Below are positions 34,761 to 43,924 of a stretch of DNA of 64,000 nucleotides, one piece after another; positions within the stretch are counted from its first letter, which is position 1, and each line of letters starts with the position of its first letter. A program made the translations under genes and the position numbers. The stretch spans positions 41,331-105,330 of the forward strand of contig JAIKWL010000023.1 in the NCBI GenBank assembly GCA_024684815.1, written 5' to 3'. Below the pieces are notes generated by a model. It saw only the letters and a list, made by a program, of their open reading frames with translations, was not told where the DNA came from and did not search any database. The stretch is from Saccharofermentans sp. GTDB taxonomy: Bacteria > Bacillota > Clostridia > Saccharofermentanales > Saccharofermentanaceae.

Positions 34761-35282
34761 TTAAGCGAAATCCTCAAGCCCCGTCTTCTCATGGATCAGT
34801 TCGATGACACTGTCAGGTTCCATATTGAGAGCTACAGCTATCTCATTATTCATTCTGTTCCTTGCGTCATTTAACGCACGCTCGTCCTGGGCATTAAGAT
34901 GCTTGCCCTCCTTTGAGAGCTTCTCGGCATGCCTGTTGATCAGGTAAATGAGTCCGACGATATCTTCCCTGCTGCCGTTAACGATTATGTCAGTAAATGT
35001 AGCCTTGCGCTCGTTACGGTCATCGATCCAGCTGCAATTATCTATCGGCAGCTTATCGAGCAGCGCAATAGCTTCCTTCTTGGAAGCGACAGGCCTGATC
35101 CTGCTGACCTGCGCCTCATTATTGAGAGGCACATAAACGTACTGTGATCTTGTTACAAAGAGAGGCTTAAGAACATAGTATTTCTGAGGCTTCTCTTTGA
35201 AAAAACTAATGTCTTTAATGTCATCTATCTGGCATACGCCACTGCCCGCATAAACGATGTTGTCACCTATCTTGAACCCCAT
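34761..35282 (-). CDS. CarD-family transcriptional regulator
   Basis: 173 aa from the ATG at 35282, chosen for AGAGAGG five bases upstream; six extra residues would come from an earlier ATG. The N-terminal 60 residues form the CarD/CdnL/TRCF RNA-polymerase-interacting domain (GDNIVYAGSGVCQIDDI), followed by a helical domain (about 80-170) that binds DNA in CarD proteins. Members bind RNA polymerase beta and stabilise open complexes at rRNA and other promoters. It is upstream of the aro leader on the same strand but separated by a promoter. Confidence 0.88.
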   Translation of the reverse strand: MGFKIGDNIVYAGSGVCQIDDIKDISFFKEKPQKYYVLKPLFVTRSQYVYVPLNNEAQVSRIRPVASKKEAIALLDKLPIDNCSWIDDRNERKATFTDIIVNGSREDIVGLIYLINRHAEKLSKEGKHLNAQDERALNDARNRMNNEIAVALNMEPDSVIELIHEKTGLEDFA

Positions 35283-35536
35283 TCCAACCTCTCTTTCCAT
35301 AAATTAGTCAAAAAAATTTATAAAAATTGCAAAAAAACTATTTGTAAAAAACGAATTATGGTATATACTACAAGATTTATTTTAGCATGCGTCAAAAAGA
35401 ATTGCCTCATGGCAAATTCTACAAAAAACGCTCTATTTCGGGCGATTAGTTTGACTTTGTCAGGTTTTTACAAAAGCGGTCTTAAACTTATCGACCACCA
35501 ATTGCTTCAAGTGCCTGTTTTTTCATATTCCCCAAG

Positions 35537-37015
35537 TCAGGCCTTATCGCATGCTTCCTTTATCCTGTCGATCACGATCTCCAGAGCCTTGATACGGGCA
35601 TACTTCTTGTCGACCGACTCAAGGATGTACCAGGGGGCAAATTCCGTCGATGTCTTCTTGATCATCTCGTCGATCGCCGACTCGTACTTATCCCATTTCT
35701 CGCGGTTGCGCCAGTCCTCTTCGGTTATCTTCCACTGCTTCTCCGGATTTGCCTGACGCTCCTTAAAACGTTTGAGCTGTGTTTTCTTATCGATCTGGAC
35801 CCAGAACTTGATCACAACTGCGCCCCAGTCAGTGAGTTCCTTTTCAAATTCATTGATCTCGTTATAAGCTCTCTGCCAGTCGTTCTCCGAGCAGAAGCCT
35901 TCGATACGTTCGACCATGACCCTGCCGTACCATGTACGGTCAAAGATCGCGATATGTCCCGTCCTCGGAAGCCTTGTCCAGAATCTCCAAAGGAAATGCC
36001 TGGCCTTCTCATGCGGTTCCGGGCTTGCGATCGGAAGCACCTCATATCCTCTCGGATCGAGAGCTCCCGCGATCCTTTTAATGTTTCCGCCCTTTCCTGC
36101 GGCATCCCAGCCTTCATAGCAGATTATGACAGGGATCTTTTTTCTGTAGAGCTTATTATGCAGATCTCTTAATTCGTCCTGAAGTTTGTCGAGCTTCTCC
36201 TCATATTCCTCATCCGTCAGTATCTTATCCTTAAGATCGATCTCCTTAAGCAGCGGTGTCTTCTTGAGCGGGAACACATTCTGAAGGATCGGAGCAGCAG
36301 TGCTCTGATTCTTCAGCGCTGTCTCGATCCCCTGATTAAGGAACTCCAAAACCTGCAGCTCGGCAAATTTCCTGTCCTTGCTGTCGATTATGTACCAGGG
36401 CGCCGTCGGATTATTGGTATCCTTGAGGTACTGGTCATATACTTCAAGACAATCGTCATAGTGCTTGTTCTCATACAGATCGCCTTTGTCGACTCGCCAC
36501 TTTGTATCTTTGTCATCGAGAAGTTTTTCGAGCCTTTCCTTCTGCTCCTTTTTCCCTATATGGAAGAAAAACTTCATCACAAGATAGCCGTTATCAACAA
36601 GAGATCTCTCGGTCCTGTTGATCGAATCGATCATCTCCTCATATTCATCATCATCAAGAACTTCTTCTACTCTGGAATCGGTGATCTCTTCCATCCAGAA
36701 GGTATCATAAAAAGCAAACTTCCCCTTCTCGGGAATCTCTCTCATGTATCTGTACAGGAACGGATACCTGAGATCCTCTTTTGACGGCTTCGGGAAAGTC
36801 TTTACCCTGAAGAATCTGGGGTCGATGTTTTTGATTATCTTGCCCAGCACACTGCCTTTGCCTGCCGCACCCCAGCCCTCGAAAATGACCATTACGGGGA
36901 GTCCGGCTTCCTTTATCTTCATCTGGGAAGCAAAGAGCTTGCTCCTCTCTTCCTCTAATCTCTTTGTAAACTCATCATCTTCCGGCTTGACCGCCTTAAC
37001 AAAATCCTTAAGCAT
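35537..37015 (-). CDS. pap: Polyphosphate:AMP phosphotransferase (double PPK2)
   Basis: 492 aa with two PPK2 domains in tandem, at about 10-230 and 255-490. Each has a Walker A loop, GWGAAGKGS and GWDAAGKGG. The second domain has FDRTWYGR after strand 4, whereas the first has the altered YDTFWMEE, so the C-terminal half is probably the catalytic one, as in other two-domain PPK2 proteins. The reaction is AMP plus polyphosphate to ADP. GGAGG precedes the start codon. It stands alone. Confidence 0.92.
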   Translation of the reverse strand: MLKDFVKAVKPEDDEFTKRLEEERSKLFASQMKIKEAGLPVMVIFEGWGAAGKGSVLGKIIKNIDPRFFRVKTFPKPSKEDLRYPFLYRYMREIPEKGKFAFYDTFWMEEITDSRVEEVLDDDEYEEMIDSINRTERSLVDNGYLVMKFFFHIGKKEQKERLEKLLDDKDTKWRVDKGDLYENKHYDDCLEVYDQYLKDTNNPTAPWYIIDSKDRKFAELQVLEFLNQGIETALKNQSTAAPILQNVFPLKKTPLLKEIDLKDKILTDEEYEEKLDKLQDELRDLHNKLYRKKIPVIICYEGWDAAGKGGNIKRIAGALDPRGYEVLPIASPEPHEKARHFLWRFWTRLPRTGHIAIFDRTWYGRVMVERIEGFCSENDWQRAYNEINEFEKELTDWGAVVIKFWVQIDKKTQLKRFKERQANPEKQWKITEEDWRNREKWDKYESAIDEMIKKTSTEFAPWYILESVDKKYARIKALEIVIDRIKEACDKA

Positions 37016-37225
37016 AAAAAGCCTCCGTTTCTGTTTATATCATTCAAATCGCAGGTCCAGACAGCGCCGCTGATTTCACGACTTATCTTTTATTCTTTAA
37101 TTATGAGAACTATCAAACGGATTTAACAGTCGGGAATTGCATACTTTTCCGGTTGCCCTATTGTGCATTTAACATAGGCAGTAAATTATATAATTAAAAT
37201 CCGCCAATCCCGGAAACATTGCAAA
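37016..37225. other. Intergenic stretch with no recognised feature
   Basis: A/T-rich sequence upstream of the phosphotransferase gene. It presumably contains its promoter, but I could not place one with confidence, and no ORF or structured RNA was seen. Confidence 0.5.
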
Positions 37226-37257
37226 TAAAAAAAGCGGACCGCAGCAGCGTCCACTTT
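37226..37257 (-). terminator. Terminator after the 48-aa ORF
   Basis: On the minus strand AGTGGAC and GTCCGCT pair (one G-U) around a 9-nt loop, followed by TTTTTTT. A second hairpin CCGGCC-TCCC-GGCCGG lies at 37273-37288 between the ORF and this terminator. Confidence 0.78.
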
Positions 37258-37315
37258 TGAGTATTTAATATACCGGCCGGGAGGCCGGGGCAGCATCAAG
37301 GCAGATATAACCTAA

Positions 37316-37462
37316 TCAGATCCTGATCTCTTCAAGCAGAGTCTCGAAATCCACGCGGTCGAGTTCGACTTCCTCATTCAGAGTATCGATGTCGATCTCA
37401 CTCATCGAAGAGATGCCCTGCTCGCTTTCCTCATTGTGATCGTAAGAAATAAAATCTTCCAT
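37316..37462 (-). CDS. 48-aa acidic small protein
   Basis: 48 codons starting MEDFISYDHNEESEQG, with a GAAGGTG site upstream. Fifteen residues are Asp or Glu and only two are Arg; there is no Lys, no Cys and no membrane segment. The C-terminal half looks helical (alternating Leu/Ile and acidic residues). A terminator behind it supports a real short transcript. It is too short for family assignment; an acidic binding protein or antitoxin-like role is only a guess. Confidence 0.6.
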   Translation of the reverse strand: MEDFISYDHNEESEQGISSMSEIDIDTLNEEVELDRVDFETLLEEIRI

Positions 37463-37601
37463 AACAGAAACACCTTCATAAGTTACTGTTCGTATTCTAC
37501 TACTAATGTTCCGGATTTTTGGAAGACTTTTTCAAAAGTAATCTAAACATAATATTACAAATGACCCGGCCATCTTAAAGCCTGATCAATTCCCGGAAAA
37601 T

Positions 37602-37635
37602 AAAACTCCCGCAGGAAAAACACTGCGGGAGTTTT
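37602..37635 (-). terminator. Terminator of nrdD
   Basis: AAAACTCCCGCA and TGCGGGAGTTTT form a perfect 12-bp stem with a 10-nt loop. On the minus strand it is followed by ATTTT; it lies 29 bases after the nrdD stop. Confidence 0.88.
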
Positions 37636-37663
37636 CTGTTCAGTTATTAAACCGGTTGATGAT

Positions 37664-40069
37664 TTAAGCCTTTATGCCCTTGCAATCGTTGATGTACTGT
37701 CTGATGGGTCCGATGTCGGTATATTTAGCGATACCGCCTTCCTCAGGGATAACGAGGACCGGAACATTAACGATCTCGAACTGCTTAGCGAGCTCAGTCT
37801 CATCATCAGCATAGATAAGCTCATAATCAAAGTGCTGCTCATCGAACATTGCCTTTACGGCCTTGCACTTGGCGCATGTATGTGTCGAGAAGAGCATCGG
37901 CTTTGAACCTGTTGCCTCAGGAGCGGGCTTAAGCTCGGGAAGTTCCTTTTCTTCAACAGCACTTACAGTAACAGTTGCTGTTCTGGGCTTCATTGAAGAA
38001 TTGCAGGTGTCATACGTCTTTCTGTCCTTGAACTCCTGGAGTTTACCGTCATTCCAGTTCTTAACCGGACGGTAATAACCCGTGATGCGGCTGTATGTCT
38101 CGGTCGGGTTGCCGCATTCAGGGCATGCCTTTACTTCGCCGGGGAGGTATCCGTGGACGGAGCAAATGGAGTATGTAGGTGACATTGTATAGTAAGGCAG
38201 TCTGTAATTCTCGGCGATCTTTCTTACGAGAGAAGCTGCAGCCTTCCAGTCAGGGAGACGCTCGCCTAAGAATGCGTGGAATACCGTACCTGATGTATAG
38301 AGAGTCTGGAGATTATCCTGGACATCAAGTGCATCAAAGATGTCGGAAGTGTAGCCGACAGGAAGGTGTGAGCTGTTGGTGTAGTAATATACGCCGGAAG
38401 CTTCGTTAGCCGTGATGATATCCGGATATCTTGCCTTATCGTGCTTTGCAAGACGGTAAGCTGTGGACTCGGCAGGTGTAGCCTCAAGGTTATAAAGGTC
38501 ACCGTACTTCTCCTGATATTCGGAAAGCTTGTTTCTCATGTGATTGAGAACGTCAGCTGCAAACTTCTGTGTCTCCTCGTGTGTGAGATCCTTTCTGAGC
38601 CACTTGGCATTGAGGCCTGCCTCGTTCATGCCGACAAGACCGATCGTTGAGAAGTGGTTATTGAATGTTCCCAGATAGTGTCTCGTGTAAGGATAGAGAC
38701 CCTCTTCAAGGAGCTTGGTTATGGTGTTTCTCTTGATCTTGAGGGATCTTGCAGAAATATCCATAAGGTGGTCAAGTCTCTTGTAGAAGTCTTCCTCGTC
38801 AAGAGCGAGATAAGCGATACGGGGAATGTTAATGGTAACAACGCCTACTGAACCTGTTGACTCGCCTGATCCGAAGAAGCCGCCGGACTTCTTACGGAGC
38901 TCACGAAGGTCAAGACGGAGTCTGCAGCACATTGAACGCACATCGGAAGGCTCCATGTCGGAGTTGATGTAGTTGGAGAAATAAGGGATTCCGTACTTTG
39001 CAGCCATCTCGAAAAGAAGCTTGTTGTTCTCGGTCTCAGACCAGTCGAAGTCTCTCGTGATGGAGTATGTGGGGATAGGATACTGGAAGCCGCGGCCGTT
39101 AGCATCACCTTCGATCATGATCTCGATGAAAGCCTTGTTGACCATGTCCATCTCAGCTTTACAATCCTTATACTTGAAATCCATCTCTTTTCCGCCGACG
39201 ATACAGTTCTGCTCTGCCAGGTCATTCGGAACTGTCCAGTCAAGAGTGATGTTTGTGAACGGGCTCTGTGTACCCCATCTTGAAGGAGTGTTGACGCCGT
39301 AGATGAAGGACTGGATGTCCTGCTTGACCTGCTTGTAGTTAAGGTTATCCACCTTAACAAAAGGTGCAAGATATGTATCGAACGATGAGAAAGCCTGAGC
39401 TCCGGCCCATTCGTTCTGCATGATGCCGAGGAAGTTGACCATCTGGTTGCAAAGTGTGGAGAGGTGTTTTGCAGGAGCAGATGTGATCTTTCCTACGATG
39501 CCGCCCAAGCCTTCCTGGATGAGCTGCTTTAAGGACCATCCTGCACAGTAACCTGTGAGCATGGAAAGATCGTGAATGTGGATGTCTGCATTTCTGTGAG
39601 CATCTGCGATCTCTTTGTCGTAGATCTCAGAAAGCCAGTAGTTTGCCGTGATAGCGCCTGAATTGGAGAGGATGAGGCCGCCTACGGAATATGTAACAGT
39701 GGAGTTCTCTTTAACACGCCAGTCCTCTACCTTAACGTAGCTGTCTACAAGATTCTTGTAGTTCAGGAGAGCGGAATTCATGTTACGGATCTTTTCACGC
39801 TGGTTACGATAGAGGATGTAAGCCTTGGCAACGTCCTCATAACCCATTCTCTGAAGTGTAGCCTCAACGCTGTCCTGAATGGACTCGACGTCGACCTTGC
39901 CGCCTTCGGCTTTCTTCTCGGCATCGGATACTGCATTTAAAGCGAGCATGTCAATGATCTGACTGTTATACTCTCTCTTCTGTGCTACAAAAGCCTTCTC
40001 GATAGCTCCCGAGATCTTGCTTAAATCAAAGTCTACAACTTTGCCGTCTCTCTTGATGATTTGAAACAT
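37664..40069 (-). CDS. nrdD: Anaerobic ribonucleoside-triphosphate reductase with C-terminal glutaredoxin-like domain
   Basis: 801 aa. Residues 1-90 are an ATP-cone (IIKRDGKVVDFDLSKI). The class III catalytic barrel follows to about 680, with CSVHGYLPGE and CPECG making the zinc site and RITGYYRP as the probable glycyl-radical region. A further 80 residues (about 720-801) form a glutaredoxin-like fold with CAKC, which is not part of ordinary NrdD. The enzyme reduces ribonucleotides to deoxyribonucleotides without oxygen. The gene lies ten bases after nrdG and shares its promoter. The extra domain may supply the reducing thiols in cis. Confidence 0.93.
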   Translation of the reverse strand: MFQIIKRDGKVVDFDLSKISGAIEKAFVAQKREYNSQIIDMLALNAVSDAEKKAEGGKVDVESIQDSVEATLQRMGYEDVAKAYILYRNQREKIRNMNSALLNYKNLVDSYVKVEDWRVKENSTVTYSVGGLILSNSGAITANYWLSEIYDKEIADAHRNADIHIHDLSMLTGYCAGWSLKQLIQEGLGGIVGKITSAPAKHLSTLCNQMVNFLGIMQNEWAGAQAFSSFDTYLAPFVKVDNLNYKQVKQDIQSFIYGVNTPSRWGTQSPFTNITLDWTVPNDLAEQNCIVGGKEMDFKYKDCKAEMDMVNKAFIEIMIEGDANGRGFQYPIPTYSITRDFDWSETENNKLLFEMAAKYGIPYFSNYINSDMEPSDVRSMCCRLRLDLRELRKKSGGFFGSGESTGSVGVVTINIPRIAYLALDEEDFYKRLDHLMDISARSLKIKRNTITKLLEEGLYPYTRHYLGTFNNHFSTIGLVGMNEAGLNAKWLRKDLTHEETQKFAADVLNHMRNKLSEYQEKYGDLYNLEATPAESTAYRLAKHDKARYPDIITANEASGVYYYTNSSHLPVGYTSDIFDALDVQDNLQTLYTSGTVFHAFLGERLPDWKAAASLVRKIAENYRLPYYTMSPTYSICSVHGYLPGEVKACPECGNPTETYSRITGYYRPVKNWNDGKLQEFKDRKTYDTCNSSMKPRTATVTVSAVEEKELPELKPAPEATGSKPMLFSTHTCAKCKAVKAMFDEQHFDYELIYADDETELAKQFEIVNVPVLVIPEEGGIAKYTDIGPIRQYINDCKGIKA

Positions 40070-40079
40070 GTTCCTCTCC

Positions 40080-40778
40080 TTAACTTTCTCCGCGGATCTT
40101 TGCTTGCGGTATTATTTTCTTCGCATTTTCCAAAGACTTTTCCAGATCTTCGCGCGGCATTCCGCTTAAGCCTTCGCCGTTCAGCAGATTCCCCGAATCA
40201 ACAAAGCCCTGGAGGAAGTAATTATCAGCTCCTTCCACCTGACTTGCGATCTCATCGAAATCCTCAGGCTTATGCAGAGGCGACACCACTGTCGTTCTGA
40301 ACTCATGAGCGACTCCGCTGTCTTCGATCACCTTGATGCTCCGCTTTATAAGTGAAGTATCAAAGCCTGATATTCCGACTGTCTGAGCATACTTATCGAA
40401 AGTGTTCTTGATGTCCATTGCCACATAATCGACATTGCCTTCAGAGAGGATCTTCTCCAGTCTTTCCGGAAATGTGCCGTTGGTATCGAGTTTTACCTTG
40501 AATCCCATCGACTTGATCTTTGCAATAAACTCACCGATATCAGCATGCATAAGCGGTTCACCGCCCGTGATGGCAACTCCGTCAAGGATCCCCTGCCTTT
40601 TCTTAAGGAAAGCGAAAAAATCCTCCTCGCTGATCCTCATGTCTTCCGGGGGATCAAAAACCAGTGCCGGGTTGTGGCAAAAAGGGCATCTCAGGTTGCA
40701 GCCGACAGTAAACACCGTGCAGGCCACATTACCGGGGAAGTCCAAAAGAGTAAGCTTCTGAAGTCCGCCGATGATCAT
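40080..40778 (-). CDS. nrdG: Anaerobic ribonucleotide reductase activating protein
   Basis: 232 aa from the ATG at 40778, with GCGAGG eight bases upstream; a TTG two codons earlier is too close to that site. The radical SAM cluster motif is CNLRCPFCHNP (about 28-38). The enzyme installs the glycyl radical on NrdD using S-adenosylmethionine. The protein is longer than the classic 155-aa NrdG and resembles the clostridial type with an extended C-terminal part. It is first in the nrdG-nrdD operon. Confidence 0.92.
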   Translation of the reverse strand: MIIGGLQKLTLLDFPGNVACTVFTVGCNLRCPFCHNPALVFDPPEDMRISEEDFFAFLKKRQGILDGVAITGGEPLMHADIGEFIAKIKSMGFKVKLDTNGTFPERLEKILSEGNVDYVAMDIKNTFDKYAQTVGISGFDTSLIKRSIKVIEDSGVAHEFRTTVVSPLHKPEDFDEIASQVEGADNYFLQGFVDSGNLLNGEGLSGMPREDLEKSLENAKKIIPQAKIRGES

Positions 40779-40848
40779 GCCCAATACCTCGCTTTTGAAT
40801 TGAAAAATAGGTGCGAATGCGCTTCGTTTTTCATCGAAACGCTCTTAA

Positions 40849-40877
40849 AGGATACCTATATGTTGTGGTTGTGTCAA
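40849..40877 (-). promoter_or_regulatory. Promoter of nrdG-nrdD
   Basis: On the minus strand TTGACA (40872-40877), a 17-base spacer and TATCCT (40849-40854), about 70 bases before the nrdG start. Confidence 0.65.
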
Positions 40878-40900
40878 CGGCAAAACCCAACATATTGTGC
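40855..40900 (-). promoter_or_regulatory. Paired NrdR-box-like sequences
   Basis: Two similar motifs, GCACAATATGTTGGG (40886-40900) and CCACAACATATAGG (40855-40868), read on the minus strand, lie exactly 32 bp apart, three helical turns. One is just upstream of the -35 and the other directly abuts the -10. Spacing and sequence fit tandem boxes of the NrdR repressor. Confidence 0.7.
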
Positions 40901-41056
40901 TTGTAACGTGATTGTAACAAAAAGCATGAAAACTTGACAACCACAAGGTGTTTAGGGTTTTTCAGGGGTATTTCAGATATGGATGAACAGGAAAAATGTA
41001 ATATTTCTGTCCCGGAAAATGTCCCCTTCAAGGGACAGGCATTCTGCCAAAAAAGA

Positions 41057-43174
41057 TCAGGAGGCCGGAGTGAGATTCCAGGTCAGGCCGGGCTTATCTT
41101 TGAGCAGATCATAATAAGCCCGGGTGTCGAAGCTGAATGTGTAATCGGTAAAGTCGCTGATACGGATGGTGCCGTCTTCGGGATCCTTATACATCGCGCC
41201 GGCTTCCCCGTGACAGATCGTATATGTGCCGTCCCTGTTTTCGAGAATGACAAATTCCTGGGAATCATCAAACGAGAAATAGTCGGGCTTTACCGCTCCG
41301 TCCCTGCCGGTCAGATATATATTCTCGGAATAGACATCATTTACCAGTCTCATACGGTATTTGCCGGCATATCTTGAAAGCTCAACTTTGATGCCTGAAT
41401 TGCCGTCAGTTGATGATGCAGGACTAAGATCGTATATTCCGCTTTCTACTGGCTTCCTTGAACGGGACAATGTCTCGTTATAGTAAGTCCTGTATTCACT
41501 GCGGCCGTCAACGAGCTGAAGTTTTACCGTTCCGAGGCCTGCAGCAGCAAAAAGGAATACCAGCGTTCCCGCAATAAAGAACAGCAGGCCTGAAGCACTC
41601 GGCTGTATTCTTGTATTATTAAGTTTCTTGAGGTCGAGCTTTGAAAGCTTTTTTATAAGTGCAATAAGTCCGGCAGCATCTGCAGGGATCATCAGTGCCA
41701 TGTAAGCCATCGTATAGAACGGGGCAGATTCCCAGATCAGGTGGAAGACATATCCTCCGACAAAGGTCAGGATAAGGAGCAAAGCCGGAGTGCCTTCTTT
41801 TCTTCTTGCGGTCTTCACCGAATAAGCCGCGCCGCCAATGAACATCAGAAGCTGGAATACCTTAAGGAATGATGCCGCAGCGCGGATCACTTTCGGACTG
41901 GCCATAAACCATGCAAGAGGAGAATCATTGGTGTCAAGATATGTGTTCCTGCTGATGAACTCAAATCCGCAGTGTGTCGGATCGGACCACTGGATCATGG
42001 CCTTCCTTGTATAAAAGCCCAGTCCGCTGTTCGGTTCAGATATAAAAGATCTCAGGCTTTCGGCGATATCCTGCTTTGCGGTCTGAGCCTGAACGGCGGT
42101 ATCAAAACCCGCTTCGGCATAGGTCTGAGCATTATAGCCGTTGAACATGCCGCCCTCCTCCTGCATGCCCATTGCGACATAAGACCACATGGACTCGCCC
42201 GAGGATACCGGCCTTCCGATGAAGGCTCCGACAATGAGATTAAAGCAAGGGTTAAGAAGGACTGCCGCTGCAATGACCGCAACGGGAATATAAAGCTCCT
42301 TAAATCTCTTCTGCCTCAGAAGTTCTGCCGCCAGATAGATGGTTATCGCGATCGCATAGATCAGGAAGTTGTTCTTGAATACGCACGCCACTGCGATAAA
42401 TGATGCAACGATAACAGTACTCTTAATGCTCTTCTTTTGTGAAGCAATGTCAGATGCATGCTTCATTGCCCTGACAGCCAGAAACAGCCCCGGGATCTCA
42501 CCGTATACGATCATGGCCTTTGCCTGAAGTGGCAGGAATAAGACTCCGCATATCATGACCAGGACCTTTGACTTTTTGGAAAGACCGAACTTGCCTCCGA
42601 TCTCTGAAAGGTCTGAATAGATGAACGGGATCATCAGTGAATTTATCAGCATGAGGACAGTGTTGTTGTAATGACCGAGCACTGAACTCAAAAGATATAT
42701 GACAACAGACATTCCGGTGTTCTGCGGACATATGCCGAGATATCCGGGCGGCGTGAAAGCATCAGTCTGACCCCAGGCAAAGCTGTATGCGGCCTGCTCT
42801 ATCTCGAGCTGGTCAACGCGCTGGCTTATTCCGCCTGCGGCAAGAGTAAAGATAAGGCACTCGGCGAATATTACTATCTTTAGAATGGTCATGGCACGGC
42901 TATATGTATCTTTATCTTCGAACCTCGCGAAAAAAGCTGCCGCCTTCTGCATCTTGAATAAATATATCCCCAAAGCTAAAACGGCAGCAATAACAGGCAA
43001 TAAGATCCAAACCGAATTAAGAAAGATAACGCGAACATTACCGATGTCGGATATGAGCCTGTATGTACCCGTGAAACTTATCAGGAAAAGATAAAAGCAT
43101 GCAGCAAAAGCTATAACCGTAATTACGGCTTTATAGAATGAATATAATCTGCCTTTGCTCTGCGAACTGTTCAT
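41057..43174 (-). CDS. Large polytopic membrane protein, GT-C/ArnT-like
   Basis: 705 aa. About eleven to twelve hydrophobic helices lie in residues 15-540, followed by an extracytoplasmic tail of about 150 residues. Topology resembles lipid-linked glycosyltransferases of the PMT/ArnT class, but I cannot place an acidic catalytic motif with certainty. No strong ribosome binding site is seen before the ATG. It is alone between nrdG and the SDR gene. Likely role is in surface glycosylation; low certainty. Confidence 0.7.
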   Translation of the reverse strand: MNSSQSKGRLYSFYKAVITVIAFAACFYLFLISFTGTYRLISDIGNVRVIFLNSVWILLPVIAAVLALGIYLFKMQKAAAFFARFEDKDTYSRAMTILKIVIFAECLIFTLAAGGISQRVDQLEIEQAAYSFAWGQTDAFTPPGYLGICPQNTGMSVVIYLLSSVLGHYNNTVLMLINSLMIPFIYSDLSEIGGKFGLSKKSKVLVMICGVLFLPLQAKAMIVYGEIPGLFLAVRAMKHASDIASQKKSIKSTVIVASFIAVACVFKNNFLIYAIAITIYLAAELLRQKRFKELYIPVAVIAAAVLLNPCFNLIVGAFIGRPVSSGESMWSYVAMGMQEEGGMFNGYNAQTYAEAGFDTAVQAQTAKQDIAESLRSFISEPNSGLGFYTRKAMIQWSDPTHCGFEFISRNTYLDTNDSPLAWFMASPKVIRAAASFLKVFQLLMFIGGAAYSVKTARRKEGTPALLLILTFVGGYVFHLIWESAPFYTMAYMALMIPADAAGLIALIKKLSKLDLKKLNNTRIQPSASGLLFFIAGTLVFLFAAAGLGTVKLQLVDGRSEYRTYYNETLSRSRKPVESGIYDLSPASSTDGNSGIKVELSRYAGKYRMRLVNDVYSENIYLTGRDGAVKPDYFSFDDSQEFVILENRDGTYTICHGEAGAMYKDPEDGTIRISDFTDYTFSFDTRAYYDLLKDKPGLTWNLTPAS

Positions 43175-43231
43175 ATAGATGAATAATAAGATATATAAGT
43201 GCTTATTTCAATTTCAGGGTTATGAGGATTG

Positions 43232-43924
43232 TTACCCCTTTTTCTTTTCTATCCTGTTGAACTGAGGCCTAACTTCAACTTCCGTGACGGCAGCACCTTC
43301 ACGCATGGTGATTATATCCTTTACGCACTCTGCGATATCTTCAGGAACCAGATAGCAGCCTTCCTCTTCCGAAGGAGCAAAATCCGCATTCCTGTAAAGC
43401 TTTGTTCCCGCGCAAAGATCCGGACAGACCGTAACGACCCGGATACCGGTCTTCCTGACTTCTTCATAGAGACTTCTTCCGTAACTTCTAAGTCCGGCTT
43501 TGAGAGCTCCGTATGCAGCACCGTGGGTGTTGATCCTGGTGGATGTGACCGAAGCAATGTTTATGACCATGCCTCTTGTCTCTTTAAGCTTCGGAAGCAG
43601 GGCTGATGTAAGTATCATTGGAGCTTCAAGATCGGTCCTGCACATCTCTTTTATCTGGTCCGGCGTGTTGAATTCCGCAAGTCCGTAGTATGCGCTGCCC
43701 GCAGCATTTACGAGAAGATCGACTCTTTTGATCTCCCTGACCTTCTCCAGAAGGATATCCGTATCTCTTAGATCGAGTGATATTCTCTTCTCGAAAAAAT
43801 CACTGTTCTCAGGGAACACCCTTCCGATACCATAAACTTTGTATCCTTCGCCTATCAGCATCCTGGCTATTGCAAGACCTATTCCGGATGATGCTCCGGT
43901 CACTACAGCTGTCTTTAATTCCAT
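43232..43924 (-). CDS. Short-chain dehydrogenase/reductase
   Basis: 230 aa classical SDR. TGASSGIGLAIAR (residues 9-21) is the cofactor-binding motif, NAAG (about 73-76) stabilises the sheet, and Ser (near 125) with YGALK (about 138-142) provides the catalytic set. Substrate cannot be told. It overlaps the end of the radical SAM gene by ten bases, so the two are translated together; GGGAGA precedes the start. Confidence 0.9.
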   Translation of the reverse strand: MELKTAVVTGASSGIGLAIARMLIGEGYKVYGIGRVFPENSDFFEKRISLDLRDTDILLEKVREIKRVDLLVNAAGSAYYGLAEFNTPDQIKEMCRTDLEAPMILTSALLPKLKETRGMVINIASVTSTRINTHGAAYGALKAGLRSYGRSLYEEVRKTGIRVVTVCPDLCAGTKLYRNADFAPSEEEGCYLVPEDIAECVKDIITMREGAAVTEVEVRPQFNRIEKKKG

